In this document: positions 34,880-48,400 of the stretch, one piece after another
Layout of the letters: the number at the start of each line of letters is the position of its first letter
Numbering within the stretch: the stretch's first letter is position 1
DNA from: Euonymus europaeus
Taxonomy: Eukaryota; Streptophyta; Magnoliopsida; Celastrales; Celastraceae
Assembly (NCBI GenBank): GCA_963580455.1
Contig: OY756964.1
Location: 2,480,001 to 2,544,000 of the forward strand
Direction: 5' to 3'
DNA length: 64,000 nt
Notes under the pieces: generated by a model
Seen by the model: the letters and a program-made list of their open reading frames with translations, nothing else
The model's database searches: none
What the model was told of the DNA's origin: nothing
Translations under genes and position numbers: made by a program

Positions 34880-35075
34880 GGCCGAGTCGGATATGATTTC
34901 GGTTTAGAGTTCGGATTGGTTTCAATTTGGGTACCCTAACCATTTATTAATCGGTTAAGGTGTTCTAAATCTGGCATAAAAAATCAAAACCAACCTACAA
35001 CCGTGATGATTTTGAAAATAAAAACCAAAACCATTTTTAAAATCCATATGATCGATTTTTGGGTTTTAAACTAAT
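34880..35075 (+). repeat. Dispersed noncoding repeat, copy 2
   Basis: Contains TTTATTAATCGGTTAAGG, CTAAATCTGGCATAAAAAAT and AAAACCAAAACCATTTTT in the same order as the minus strand of 27985-28210. Confidence 0.4.
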
Positions 35076-35151
35076 CGGATATCCCGCGAATAGTGCGCGA
35101 GTTGATTTTTTTTCCTCATCCAAGGGGCTTCTGTAGTAATACTACCAGTAG

Positions 35152-35700
35152 TAGGGTTATTATGGTAATAGTAACCGTTACCAATGACTGGTTACCGTTA
35201 CCGTACCAAAAATGACGGTAATGAAAAAATAAAAACAGTTATTAGTAATGTCGATATACCATCAATCAATATACCATATTTCGATAACAATAAACTGGTA
35301 ATTGGTAAATTTATCAATCCTAAAAAGTAAGTAATCTTTTATTTGTTAATTCCTAATGATAAAATCCTAAGATTAAAGAATTAGATTTGTTTACCCATCA
35401 TCTTAAGGTCAAATTAATCAACTTAAAAGTTAAAATTTTAAATTAAACTAAAAATAATATATAAAAAATTATTAATTCATTTATATGTATCGGTAACAGT
35501 AAATACCGATGGTAAGAGAGACGACATCCATTACCGCTACCAATTATATCGGTAAAAAATAAAAATACAGTACCCACGAATTAATAACGGTAAACCATTT
35601 TACTTGAAAATACAATAACAATAAACACGAATTGATAACGGTAAACCATTTTACTTGAAAATACAGTAACAATAAAATTACAGTTACCATAATAGCCCTA
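35152..35700. mobile_element. TIR element rich in GGTAACGGTA motifs
   Basis: The left end TAGGGTTATTATGGTAATAG and the inverted right end TAGGGCTATTATGGTAACTG bound 549 bp without coding capacity. The interior has many GGTAACGGTA-like strings and a 51-bp tandem duplication (CACGAATTnATAACGGTAAA) at about 35575-35665. Target duplication not resolved. Confidence 0.5.
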
Positions 35701-36402
35701 ACCAATAGCAACAAGCCAATTAAGCCAACAACTATAGGAGAGTGTCTCCAATGGGGGCGGATGAATCCCGCCCTCAAATTTTTGAAAACATTAATTAAAT
35801 ATACCCATAGTCCAAAAACAAGCTCTAACTCACTATTCACCCTTTCTCTTATTCAAATTTCGGTTATCACTTTCGGTAGATACTCAATGAAAACAGTTGT
35901 AAATACTTCCATTTCATAACTTTTTGGCATAATAATTGAAGTCTTCGATATTTGATTCACTTTAGAGTTTGCAAGATTTAATCCTCATATTAATATATTT
36001 CTTCACCTCATATTAATATATGAATTACTTTTTGTTGGCATATCAGTTCATAAAATAAAATAAAAAAAACTGGAGGCATCAAACCCCCGTCAACTAAGCC
36101 TCCCCTCAAACTAATTTCTAGATCCGGCCCTGACGTCCAGCGCCATATATATCAAATTTATTCTGTCCAACTTAAGAAAACCTTACATCTTTCTACCTAA
36201 AGAAAAGACCCTGCTGGAATTAATTCTACATAAAAAACACAAACGAGAGAGGTAAAAGAAAGGAAAGAAGAACCTCAGTATACAAAGAGCGATAACATTA
36301 GCATCCAATTATGCTTAGTAATAAACCAGATCTTGAACAACATGCGGAAAACAAGATCAAGTCATGTTGACTCTTCCTAGTATTGCAGGTGTAACAGAGA
36401 TG

Positions 36403-39400
36403 TTAATACGTCTTCTTCCTCACAACTGGCCTTCGAGCTTCCTTTTTGACAGAAGTTACAAATCCCGGTGTTGGTATTCCGATCGTGGCTTGATATAAAT
36501 CTTTTAATCTTTACATGATGCAAAAATCATATAATGACAATAATTAAAGTAAGTTGCCCCGCTTCAAGTCCTATAGAAGCATTGAAGAAGGAAAAAAATA
36601 CCACTAAGAAAAAGTGGGTCAAGTTACCTTGGGATACTGATAAAAAGGGCAATCACTGAAACTCCAACGATGAGGGGAAAGACGGGTGCTGGAGTTAATT
36701 CCTACAAAGTTAGAAAAGGAAAGAGTGAAAACTTAAGAAAAGAATATCAGCTTTTTTCATCTGTCTCTTCTTGGCTATTAGTGCCTGAAACACAGAGTTA
36801 CAAAAAACCAGCCAAAAGCAAATGTACAATAAGGCCATGCAAAACCAACAAGTCATTGAAGAATGTTATGAATCACAAAACTGACGGTACATGTTTGGGA
36901 TGGAAGAGACGGAGGGAGGAGATGGAGGCCAAAAAAAATTTATTACATAAATAGAATATGTGCATACATAGACAGTTGCTTATTAGACAAATATAAGAAT
37001 TGTGTTCATATGGTTAAAATAATGATTATGCGAATATATTTCTATCACAACTGTCACATCGAGGATCAAGATTTCACTAAAAAAAGACGGACACATTCAA
37101 GGAGAAATCAAAACAAACCTGTTTGTGATGATCCACTTCAACTTTGTATCTGAGAGGGCCCACGTGAACTTGGGCATTCTTATCTAGGTTAACCTCGATC
37201 ATTTCCGATTCAAACTTGTGGGTGCTTAATGGAATACTATATTTTAGCTGCACTAGGTGCTTACCCTTAGACAAGTCTTTTACCTGGAAGAAATTAGAAA
37301 AAGGCAGGGGAAACACTAACTCAGTCTTAGATGGGTCACTGGCAGACTTGATTTCCACAAGTAATTTCGAATTTAGCTCTTCCATTCCTTTTCCTTCAAC
37401 GTGACAACTTAAGATGGTAGTTTCCGGCTGTTCAAAGACCAAAAAATCCAACCCACTGATATCCTCAGACCCAACCTACAGCACCGATCAACATGGACAT
37501 CAGGATTCATGTATTCACAGCAATGGAAAATGTCATACGAGGATAGTTTTCCCTGCATCCAAATGTCTTTAAAAGATGTTCCTTAAAAAACACTGTCATA
37601 AATGGAACACGACAAAAAAAAACATCAGACGAGCAAAGCAGAGCAGTCTCGGATATTTTGCATCATATGAACGATATAATAGACAATGCCACTGATTTTT
37701 CAACCATTAAATGTCTACGAATAAAATTAAAAAATTAATCACAACAAAAAAAAAACAATGTCAAATAGAATGACCTCAACAGTAACAAATTCTGGAGATG
37801 CACGTTCAATTGCAGAGCTAGCAAAGCCATCCTTCTTCGCAACTCTGATCATATAAATTGTGTCCGGAAGAAGTCCTCTCAGACGATAACTTCCAGATGA
37901 ATCAGTTATCGTCTCCTCATAGTAGCCTTTAGATTCTGAACGGGCTTCAACTGACACACCTTCTTTTGGCAGGCCAGACAGAAGAGTAACCACACCTGTG
38001 GCACTGCAAAGAGGATCCATAGCCTTAGAATCCACCAATTTTTTGAAAACGGAGAATTATTAAAGCTGGGCACCAATTGGGTGCATCCCAGACAAAACAA
38101 AAGAATAAAAATAAAAAATTAGGAAATAATGAGAAGCTCAAGAAAGTAACACATCCTTCAATATTCTTTTTGAAGAATATGGCCTAGTGGTCGACTTGTA
38201 GGGGATTAAAACTTAAAAGTTCACAAGTTCACATATTATGTGGGGATAGATATGTGTACATCTTGTCCGTTCCCAACCCCAACTACTGCAAGAGTCTTGT
38301 GCACGAGAGTTGTTTGCTTTTACCTATAAGAATGATACTAGACACACAATTTGATGCCAAAATTCAACCTTTTAGCCCTCATGTATATGGTTGATGACAC
38401 TGAATCAAAATTCCGGATTTATCCAATTAGGACTTAATATGCCAGACTGCCAGAGACAGCTTTCAAATATACACATACACACATGCCAGGAAACTTCCAC
38501 ATTTTAGAATTCGATCTTGGATTAGTTATATTTGCTATATTTGAATTTCTTCCAGGGAAGTAGGTAGATTAATGCGAACTTAAATCATGTGTTGTATCCT
38601 TGTGTAATTCATAATGACAGAAGAAGAGGGAAAGAGTTACAGAGGAAAAGGAGGTGACTAGAGTAAACCTGTAAGCAACACGAGTAGCCTCAAAAGTGAC
38701 TTCTTTAGACTCCCCAGAACCAAGCTCGATAGCAAGTGTCGAAGGAGAAAAAGCATACTCCTAAAAAGGACAACATAAATTGTTAGAAGAATTTAACTGA
38801 TGACTTAAGCACATACCACCAAACAACTGAGGCTACATTAAATTCCTTTTGCAAGAGAATGTATCAACGATTCAACACTTGAAGAACTATTCAAAATCCC
38901 ATCTTTTAGGCACTGAGGATAATTTTAAAATAAATAAATAAATATGATAAGTTATTTATTCATAATTCAAAAACATATGCTTGTCAAATATATATTATAT
39001 GTCAAAGCAGCCATATTATAAATCAAGACCAGCAAAATGATGGATTTAGCCGAATGACAAAAACTTTCACATGCATTATTTGAGTTTTATTCAAACTCCA
39101 ATATGTTATCGCTACCATCTAATGTTTAGATAAAATGGTCATAAAAAGGAGGTTGAATTCATACGTAGTTTTTAAAAAAAAGCAGGCTAAGGTACCTTTA
39201 GCAGTGGACGCAGATAGAAACTGCCAGGAAATAAGTTATCAAAAAGGAAACTTCCGCCAGCCCCAGATACTGAGTTGTTCCTGTAACCATCATCGCCGCT
39301 CAGTGACAATAACACAGAATGGATTGGCTCTCTTCCACCATCTTTAGAATTTATATGGACAGAAATTTGACCGAGTTTCTGACAAGAAAAAGAATGAGGT

Positions 39401-42400
39401 CCTACGTGTTTAAGGTGATATCCAGCCTGCATGAATGGGAGGAACATCAGGGAATGAAAAGAAATGAATTAACAAAATTAATAGAATAAAAATATACAAT
39501 CTTCTTATATGAACAAAAGATTCAGAAGGATCACCTATAATGCTGCCAACATTAGGCATAAATAAAGCTCAAGATGTTCATATCACATCATAAAGAACAT
39601 ACAATCGTTCAAAAGATAAAATAATTGCTCCATACCTTTGATGCCTCAACACTGTAACTGATATCATCATATAAAGGACCCCCAACAAACAAACCGTCCA
39701 TCCCTGTTGTGGTTTCAAGTGCTATTTCTCGTTTCTTCAGTAAAGAAATGTGACTATCTTCTGCTGCTACAATTCTAATGTAAACATCAGCAAGTGGGGG
39801 AGAAACAGACCCTTCTATGTAGAACCCTGGACGACTGGAGAATGGCGGAGAAGCTTGACAGCTGTCATTTGTTGCTGAAACCTAACAACACAAAGAGAAA
39901 CATATAAAAAAATGAAAGATATACAAAACATCCGGATTAATTTTGCTGATGAAACATGTTCTTCACGCTTACAAGATGTTTTTTAGGATAAAACAAAATC
40001 TTCTTTTCTCTATTATTCCTGCAAGGCAAGGAACTAATGTTAAGGGGATAAATGGGGCAGTAATCTTCTTGTCTTAAAAATTGAACAAAATTATGAACTT
40101 ATCCCAACATGGTCTACACAACAATAACCCTCCAAAAACAGGTACCTTGGACTAATGTTAAGGGGATAAATGGGGCAGTAATCTTCTTGTCTTAAAAACA
40201 GAATAAAATTATAAACTTATCCCAACATGGTCTACACAGCAATAGCTCTCCAAAAACAGGTACCTTGAGTCCTTTGGCACAAAGGTCATGTTTTCCCCAG
40301 GATTAGCCCATGTAGAATACTCATACACCACATTTCCGGACTGATGATCTCCATTGGAGGCAAGCATGACTCCAGCACTACCAACGAAACTGTTCTGGCT
40401 ATCTAGAATGTCCACAATGATATTCTGAGGTAACTCGTACAAACCACTAACTAAGCTTGGCTCAACGCTGATCTGTCCTTTCACTAGATATTTCTCTCCT
40501 TTCAAATAGATAGGCTATAGAAATTAAAAGAAGTGCATTGTAAGCAGAAATGGAAAAGGTTAAAGAAGAGCTGGAAAATTTAAAAAGGTGAGAGAATGAA
40601 AGAAAAGCAAAACCATAGGAATCACACCAATGGGTTGAAGGTATCAATCTTTTTCGATGAGTCCCCAAAGGAAATGCACGGATGGACAACTTGGAGCTCA
40701 TGCACTCCAGGGGATTCTACACATACAAGATTGGCACCTTTCTGCAGTGCAAGTAAGAGAAAATGAGTTCACAGAAAGATGCAAGTAATGTGATGTAACT
40801 TAATAATTCCAAATCTAAGACCTAAGGAAAGAATCTACCATAATTTTCAAATTCACACGTGAACCATCTGGCTGAGTCATATAAGCATCGACATCATGGG
40901 TGGAGACGATATTAATCTTGTAACCCTTTTGGATAAATTCAATTCCATCAACGTCCTCAGCTCCAACCACCATTTCAATTGAGTCCCGTTCCCAGCACCA
41001 CATATCCGAAATGGCGATGGATTTTTGAGGGGTATGTGTGACCTAAAGGAGATACAACCATTAAAAGACAATGCCACATAAAATAAGTAGCAAATTAGAA
41101 ACTCAAGAGCACAAGACTCTGTTGACACAGCAGCAGAAAATAAAATTCTATGCTCTTCACGCAAAAATATTGGCATGCATTTCGAAAGAAAACTATAAAC
41201 CGGAAAAATGAAAGACTTCAAAGAAATTACAGCAGTACACCTTACCTGGAGCCAGTATTTTCCAGGGATAACATTAGGAAAAAAGAACTGATCACTTTCA
41301 TCAGTTAGATTAATAGTTCTTTCCTCTTTCCTGCGTCCATCAATCCATCTCGAAAGGTTGATAGAAACAGAGGGGCCGCATTTCTTTTTGCAGGTTACAC
41401 TGCCATGGATATTGACAATGGCCTACATGAAAAGAAAAACACAATCAAATGGTTCAAATAACAGCAAGAATATCAAATTACAGAAGAACCTGAGATCCTT
41501 AAAATAATTACACAAACTAACCCAAGATAAAGAACAGTGAAATTGGATAATCAAGGTGTCCTTTTTTGAGCTTCTGTTTATTCAAATAAAATAGGCCCCA
41601 AATTGGAAGCCGAGAAATTCTTACCCAACCACTTAGGTAATTATAGCGTCGACTTTGCTAACTTAAACTTAATACTAAAATGACTAATATAATCTATTCA
41701 ATCACACGCCACAAGCTCATGCCGATGCAATTACTAGGAGACAATGATGTAGTATATACTACAAAGAGCATTCCCATAAAGAAGAGGGCACAAAATTACA
41801 AAAGTTAATTTAAAAAAAAAAATTAGGAATATAAGGAATATTACCTGAGAAAATTCAACATTCAAAAATGGACTTTTGACCATAACATCCAGAAAGGGTG
41901 GTGAAAACAGAAGGCCAGCAGAATTCTCTGATGTAGCAGCTAAGACGGATAAGCGATATTCACCCGGTTGGACCTGAAGAATAATGTCAGAGGAAATATC
42001 GGAATCCAGATGGGGTATTGACAAAATAAATTGAAAAGTTAAATGAAAACATACTAACAACAAGAAAGAATAACGAAAAAGAGACTTAACTCGTTGGTAA
42101 CTTTAAGATGTTGTTCAATAAAACATGTGATTGTGAATCCAATGCAATAAAGGACAATCACACCAGCATCAATTCTGAACCACAAAATTGTAAATGGAAT
42201 CACGTGTAGAGTTGGAGACAAGCATGCGGCCTTGTGGTAGAGTTACAAGAGTACAACCTACAAGTCGTACATTCAATTCCTAGAAACCAACTCTCCACAT
42301 CTTATGTAGGGGTTTGTCCCCGACCCACCATTGCAGGACCCTTGTGCATGAGTGTTTTTTTTTAATTAAGTGTATTAAAGATTCATTAAAGCTAATCTTG

Positions 42401-45400
42401 TTAAGTAAGTGCTTCAAAATCTACTGGAGTGAATGATTTCTCAGAGGTTGAATAGCCGAAAGTTTTAGAACATTAATGTTCACAACAAACACTTCTTGAA
42501 TAAACCATCCAGATAAGAATAACTGCTTACACCAAGATGCAGGCGCAAGTGCACTTGCAGCGATCAAGGATCATAATCAAAATCCCAAACAGCAAGACAT
42601 CAGCATATGGGCGACAGAGTTTTGCATTGCTAATGTCACGTAACTTTCAAACAATACAAGGAATGAAAGAGATCTGCTGGTGTTAATGCAATCCAAGAAG
42701 AATATGTAGACTGAGAGAGAAAAAAATTAACACTGACATCATGAGCCAATTTCCTCCCTTAAACTAAGCCGATCCCAATATCACAAATACAGGGAATGAA
42801 AAATGAAGACAGCAATTAAAGGTAAAACCTTGCACCTCTGGCTGGCTTACCTCAAAGCAGAATTTTCCACTTCCATCTGTCTGCTTCATTTGAGGTTTAA
42901 CATTCTCTGGTCCATGAGTCAAAGCAACCTAGGCGTCAAGTGTGGAAAGGTACATCAATATGCATTACAAGAGAAATAGTGAGGGGAATGCAATTTCAAA
43001 ATTACCTTTGCCTTGTAACCCGCAGTAATCATCTTAACTACACCACAAACGTCATAGGAGACTGCTTTGATGTCTGTAATTGAAGCCATATTTGGGAGAA
43101 CCTGAAGCAAAAAAAAAGCAAGTTAGGAATGAGAATAAAGAATAATGAGTAATAAAAAATAAAATATTGGAGAGAATATATACAGCCCACAGCTGGATTT
43201 GTACAAGCTCACAACAAGACGGGCATAGGTGGATGAATACTTGGCCTTTAATCATCACAAAGTAGAGTTTCCGTCTCAAGAAATTACAAAGACAAAAAAG
43301 TTGAGAGACGTGTATAATCTACTTTACCGAATAATCCTTTAGACTGTCGAATTTATAGTGCTCCTTTCTGGCCTCTATGTTATAGCGATTTGATGTTACC
43401 TATAAGTATTGAAATCATCAATTATGAATCCAGCAAAGGAGCTAGCTCTAAAATGTTTTAAATTTTAAAATAATTAAACTGTAATTATGCATGTCTACTG
43501 AACTTGGTTTCTGAAGGGGGGAAAAAAATAAAACCTGATCCAGCTTGTAATAACCTTCTTTGTTGGTGATAAACCTTTCATAACCATCAACAACAATTTT
43601 GACGCCCTCCACTCCCATCTCATATCCATCAACTACACGGCCTCCAACGGAAAATCCAGTTACCTTAATATCAAAAAGGAGAAGGAAAAAGAGAGTAATA
43701 GTTTAAGACATTTAAAGAATTGCAGGAATAAAATGAAAAGTGCAAAAGTGATGACAAAGTTGAAACGACAGAGTAATAGTTGTAGACATTTACATAATGC
43801 ATAATGTGATAAGCAGTTGTTCAAATAACAAATGCTTCTAGGTGCACATGTGCCGTGAACAGATTCTGCAAACGAGTCCATGGCAGGAAATAAGAAGGAA
43901 GGAGAGGTATGAAGCTTCCTATTAATAAAAGTTTCTTAAAATTATAATTAATACTTAGACAAAGACACAAAAAAGAGACTATGTACTTTGAGATCAAAGC
44001 ACAAATGGAATTGCAACAAAAAAATGCCTTCAAAAGGAATGATTGTGCTTCTTCCCTAAAAGAGAAATCTGTATGTAAAAACATAACAATTAGATACAAA
44101 AAAAATCTAGGACAAAAGAATGTCAGAAAACTACAATGCAAGGAAAACATGTGAATTTCTGGACCACTTGGATAACAATTTATCGCACCTGAAACTTTTG
44201 GGGAACTTTTATATGTTCATGCTCCATAGAAACTGACACAACTGAAGGTGATACATCAAACACGGTATTCTCACCCTTGTAGTACGGCACAAGCTCATAA
44301 ACCCCTGTCAGTAATTTAAAGAACTTGAGGGCTGAATTCCTATATATAGAAAAAACAACTTAACAGACCCTTCAAATTGCATTCTCTTGCGAGCTTGAAG
44401 GAGGAAATGTAAGAAAACAAAAGATAATGCATAGATTCCCAAAAGATAATACATGGAACAAAAGCCACATGTAATCCAGCACAAATTTGAAATATTTCAT
44501 CCAATGTTATCCAGATAACAACTTCTGCAACTAATTTTATATTCATCATGACCAATACTTCTCATGCTCCAAGGCCATAAAATCACAAAAACTACGAAGT
44601 TTAACTTGCATCTTCTCCGCTGTAGAAAGTATAAATGATCTCCTTGTAAGAATGAAAGGTATGAAATGCAATTTTTTAAATAAAAAGCCGAACAAAAAGC
44701 TCCGACATGAACTCTTGAAAAGATAATAATGAGCATCGATTGGGGATTGCATGAACCAAAGCAACACACTTATAAATTAATTATAAATTTTAATAAAGAA
44801 AAAGAGTTCACTAATCAAGGGAAAATGTCCCATGCAATTAGAAAAAATTCGTGCTGGGTAGGGTAAGAGCTGATGCTCCTCACTCAAGTACAGCCATTCA
44901 CACAATGGGGTTTCAGATCCTCACACAACGCAAGTCATTGTCAATATAACTTAGTCTTACGAATATAGACCACAATAATGTCGTAATAGGATCAAATCTA
45001 AGTCCCATAGATGTCTAATTAAATAAGAAAAATGCTACATTATTGCTATAAATAGGCAGCAAGTAAAGCCAAATTCAATTTACCTTTAAATATAAATCAT
45101 CTAAAATATTTTAAACAGAGCTAACAGTACTCCTTAGTGCCATTAAAATGGACCTATCTCAGCTCAATTTTGATAATCAGCACAAGAACAATAAAAGAGA
45201 AGTGCAGAAGAAACTGATCTTAGTGGCATAGTCAACCATGAGCTAATTCAAATCAAGTCCTGCTCATACACCAGTTTAAAATTGTCCTCACTTATCCACG
45301 CAAAAGGATCAAACTGGTTAAAACAGAACTCCCAAGATAATAGAAGATCTTCACACAGATATATGTGACATCTAGAGCAATCAGACATCCAAAAGAGAAT

Positions 45401-48400
45401 TACCACAAGGTATTGACTTAAAAGAGAACAACCCATCAGCATCAGACACAGTGTGGCAGAGCGATTTTCTTCGTCCAGGGGCACTACCAGAACCCTGGAA
45501 GCACTCTACCTCAACGACATCGTCTGAATAGAGAAAAATGTGAACTCCCAATATCGGATTTCCCTAACAAAATAGTAGTGAAAATGTCAACTATGAGAAT
45601 CAAATAATGTTTGATACATTCTCTTTCTACAATAAATTGAGAAATTTTCATCCTACTCTAGCATGAGAATACCTCTAAAATTGTTAACAACTAACACAAT
45701 TCTGTTGTCACAATCACACACACACCACCAAAGAAAGAAAATACAAAAAGGGGGAGACCAACTGCATTGCATATTTATTGATAAGCTGGATTTCTTCACA
45801 TGCTATAGATTTTAATACGATAAAAAATTGAACTTCTTGGTGGGGGGAAGAATGAATGGAAATAAATCATGTGGAAACGCTACCTGAGCAGTAACAAATC
45901 CACGAATATCATATCCAGGTACGTAGAAAACATCATCAATTACACCATCCTTGAAACCCAATTCCACCTGCAAGAAGTAAATTCCAAAAAGAAGATGGCA
46001 ACAATAATCAGTGGTTGATGAATCAATTTGCATCATATAAACAACAGAAAACTAAAAGGAAGTTAAAATAAAAAAGAATTCAACCTCAGTGGAACCTCTA
46101 ATTTCAACTTTCAAATCAGGATGTGAAGCACGTACTTTGTATTTTCCTATGCATGTGAAAAAGATTTTGTTAACATGATAATCAAGTAATTGTTAATAAG
46201 ATGGAGGATTTAGGGCCTATTCATTTAGCATTTCGTACAGCTTAAAGTTGTGGGGTCCGCATAAAATGTTGTAGCAACCAAACGTCATATTTTGTTGACA
46301 ACTTATTTCATGCCAATCAAACGCCACATTTTATTGACAGCTTAAAGTTGTCAACAATTTAAGTTGTGCCAAATGAAATGTTGTCAGTGCATAGCTTCTA
46401 TGGGGCCCACATAATCTACAATCACATTACATAATTATCCCTCTATATTTTAAAGTTCTTAATTTCTTCCTTTTTTTTGTAATTTTATCTATAAAATTAA
46501 TCTAACAAAAAAAAAACCAAACACCCACAACTTTCAGTTCAACATTGTATACAGCTTAAAGCTCTAAAATGCAATTGTAAAACAAATGCACCAATAGTCT
46601 TATAGTTAGAAAAGTAGTAGAAGTAATCAAGCAACAATTGAAAAATCGAATGCAGGTGCAGAATTGTGAGTGCAATCACTTTGGGTAACTTTCAATCACC
46701 GCATTTGCTACAGTGAAGAAGAGGTATCACTCGATACAAATATACATGAAGAAATCTATTAAGAAGTTTCTGCATAGAGAGAGTGAATAAGAAGTTTCTG
46801 CATAGAGAGAGTGAAAAAAAGGGGAAAGATACTGCCATAGTGTGTGTTTCTATCAAAAACATTATGTTCATACCAGGAAGGATATTCCTGAACAAGTAAC
46901 TGCCCGTAGAAGTAGTTAAAACTGTAGAGATGAGATCATCGGTTAAAGACAGAAGTTCAACTTTTACATTTGAAGGACCTCCATTTTTATGGGAACAACT
47001 CTCTCCCCCAACAGCACCCACCACTCTACCAGATATGGTGAACCTGTAACATATAAACATGTTGAGAATAATTATACTGAAACCAAGAGCTAGCCTATGC
47101 AAAAAAGAGGTCCCAAATTAGACTTGACTCGAACTAAACAGAGATAGAAGACCAAGAAAACATACCCTGTGAGTCGAAAATTAATATCTTCATTATTATT
47201 GCACCCAGTGTAATCAACAATCACAGGAACCTATCAAAAGCATGAATTTCATCAGATGTGACATAAGTTGATTTCCATAAAAAGCACATGCCAAAGTACC
47301 AAGAGAGGTAGAGGTCTCTGGAACATAAAACTTTAGAAATAACAATTGAATTACTGACCTTTTCTGGTTCCCAAGACCATCCTTTCGGTCCATTGATTTT
47401 CAACACAAATGAACCCTGTAAATGAAAACAATGGGACGGCCACAAGAGACCAATAACACATGATGAGAGAGTCAATAAGGCATTTATATGGCACTATGAG
47501 ATGCTTATGCAAGGAAATGTTCATAAATTTAACAAGCTAAAGGTGAAAAGCATGTTCAAGATAACATGTAGCATTACCAAAACAAATACTTGATCAAAGA
47601 AGGGTACATGGTGAAAAAAACTAAATTACCAAAATAAGATCTAAACATCAAGCAAACTTCTTCTAAACTGTTTGTCATAAGAATACTAAAATTCAATGTA
47701 AATAGTATGCAAAAGATGAGAGTAAGACAAACTAGTGAAAGTGGTAATAGTTCAAAACAAAGTAAGGGGGGTTCCATTATCCCTGATCATTTCTCAAGAA
47801 GATAACAGCTCAATGTTCGACTCTGTGAAATACAACGCAATAAACTTATAGACAATTAGACATATTAAAAACGACAAATATAGCACATCTTTGAATGCAG
47901 AAACAGAGACAATATATTCCAGGGTGAAACAACTCCGGCAGGTTATTTACAGTGTCAAACAGAAAAGGGGAAACTTAATCAGCAACAGTCGAATCAGATT
48001 TCTGCTTCCAATAGGCAATAATAGGAGAAATCATCAGGCTCCGAACTCTCTGGCATGCAGTCCCACGAATGATCACTAAGTCAATTCAAACTGCATCACC
48101 TCTGCTTATAACCAATTAACCACTAGTTAAGGGACAAGTCACAACCCCATCAATTAGTTACCCTTCCAAGCAGGTTATTTACAGGGTCAAATAGAAAAAG
48201 GGAAACACAATCAACCACAGTGGAATCAGATTTATGCTTCCAATGATAGGAGAAATCATCAGGCGAACTCTCTGGAATGCAATCCCAAATAATAACTAAG
48301 TCAATTCAAAATGAGTCACCTCTGCTTATAACCAATTAACCACTAGTTAAGGGACAAGTCACAACCCCATCAATTAGTTACCCTTCCAAGGATGAGCGGG

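Larger units (their letters stand above)
34531..36402. other. Intergenic with repeats; NOMO 3' flank at right end
   Basis: The duplicated PME flank continues to about 34.71 kb, followed by a dispersed repeat (34.88-35.07 kb) and a TIR element (35152-35700). The last few hundred bases before 36403 are the presumed NOMO 3' UTR. No coding exon seen. Confidence 0.5.
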
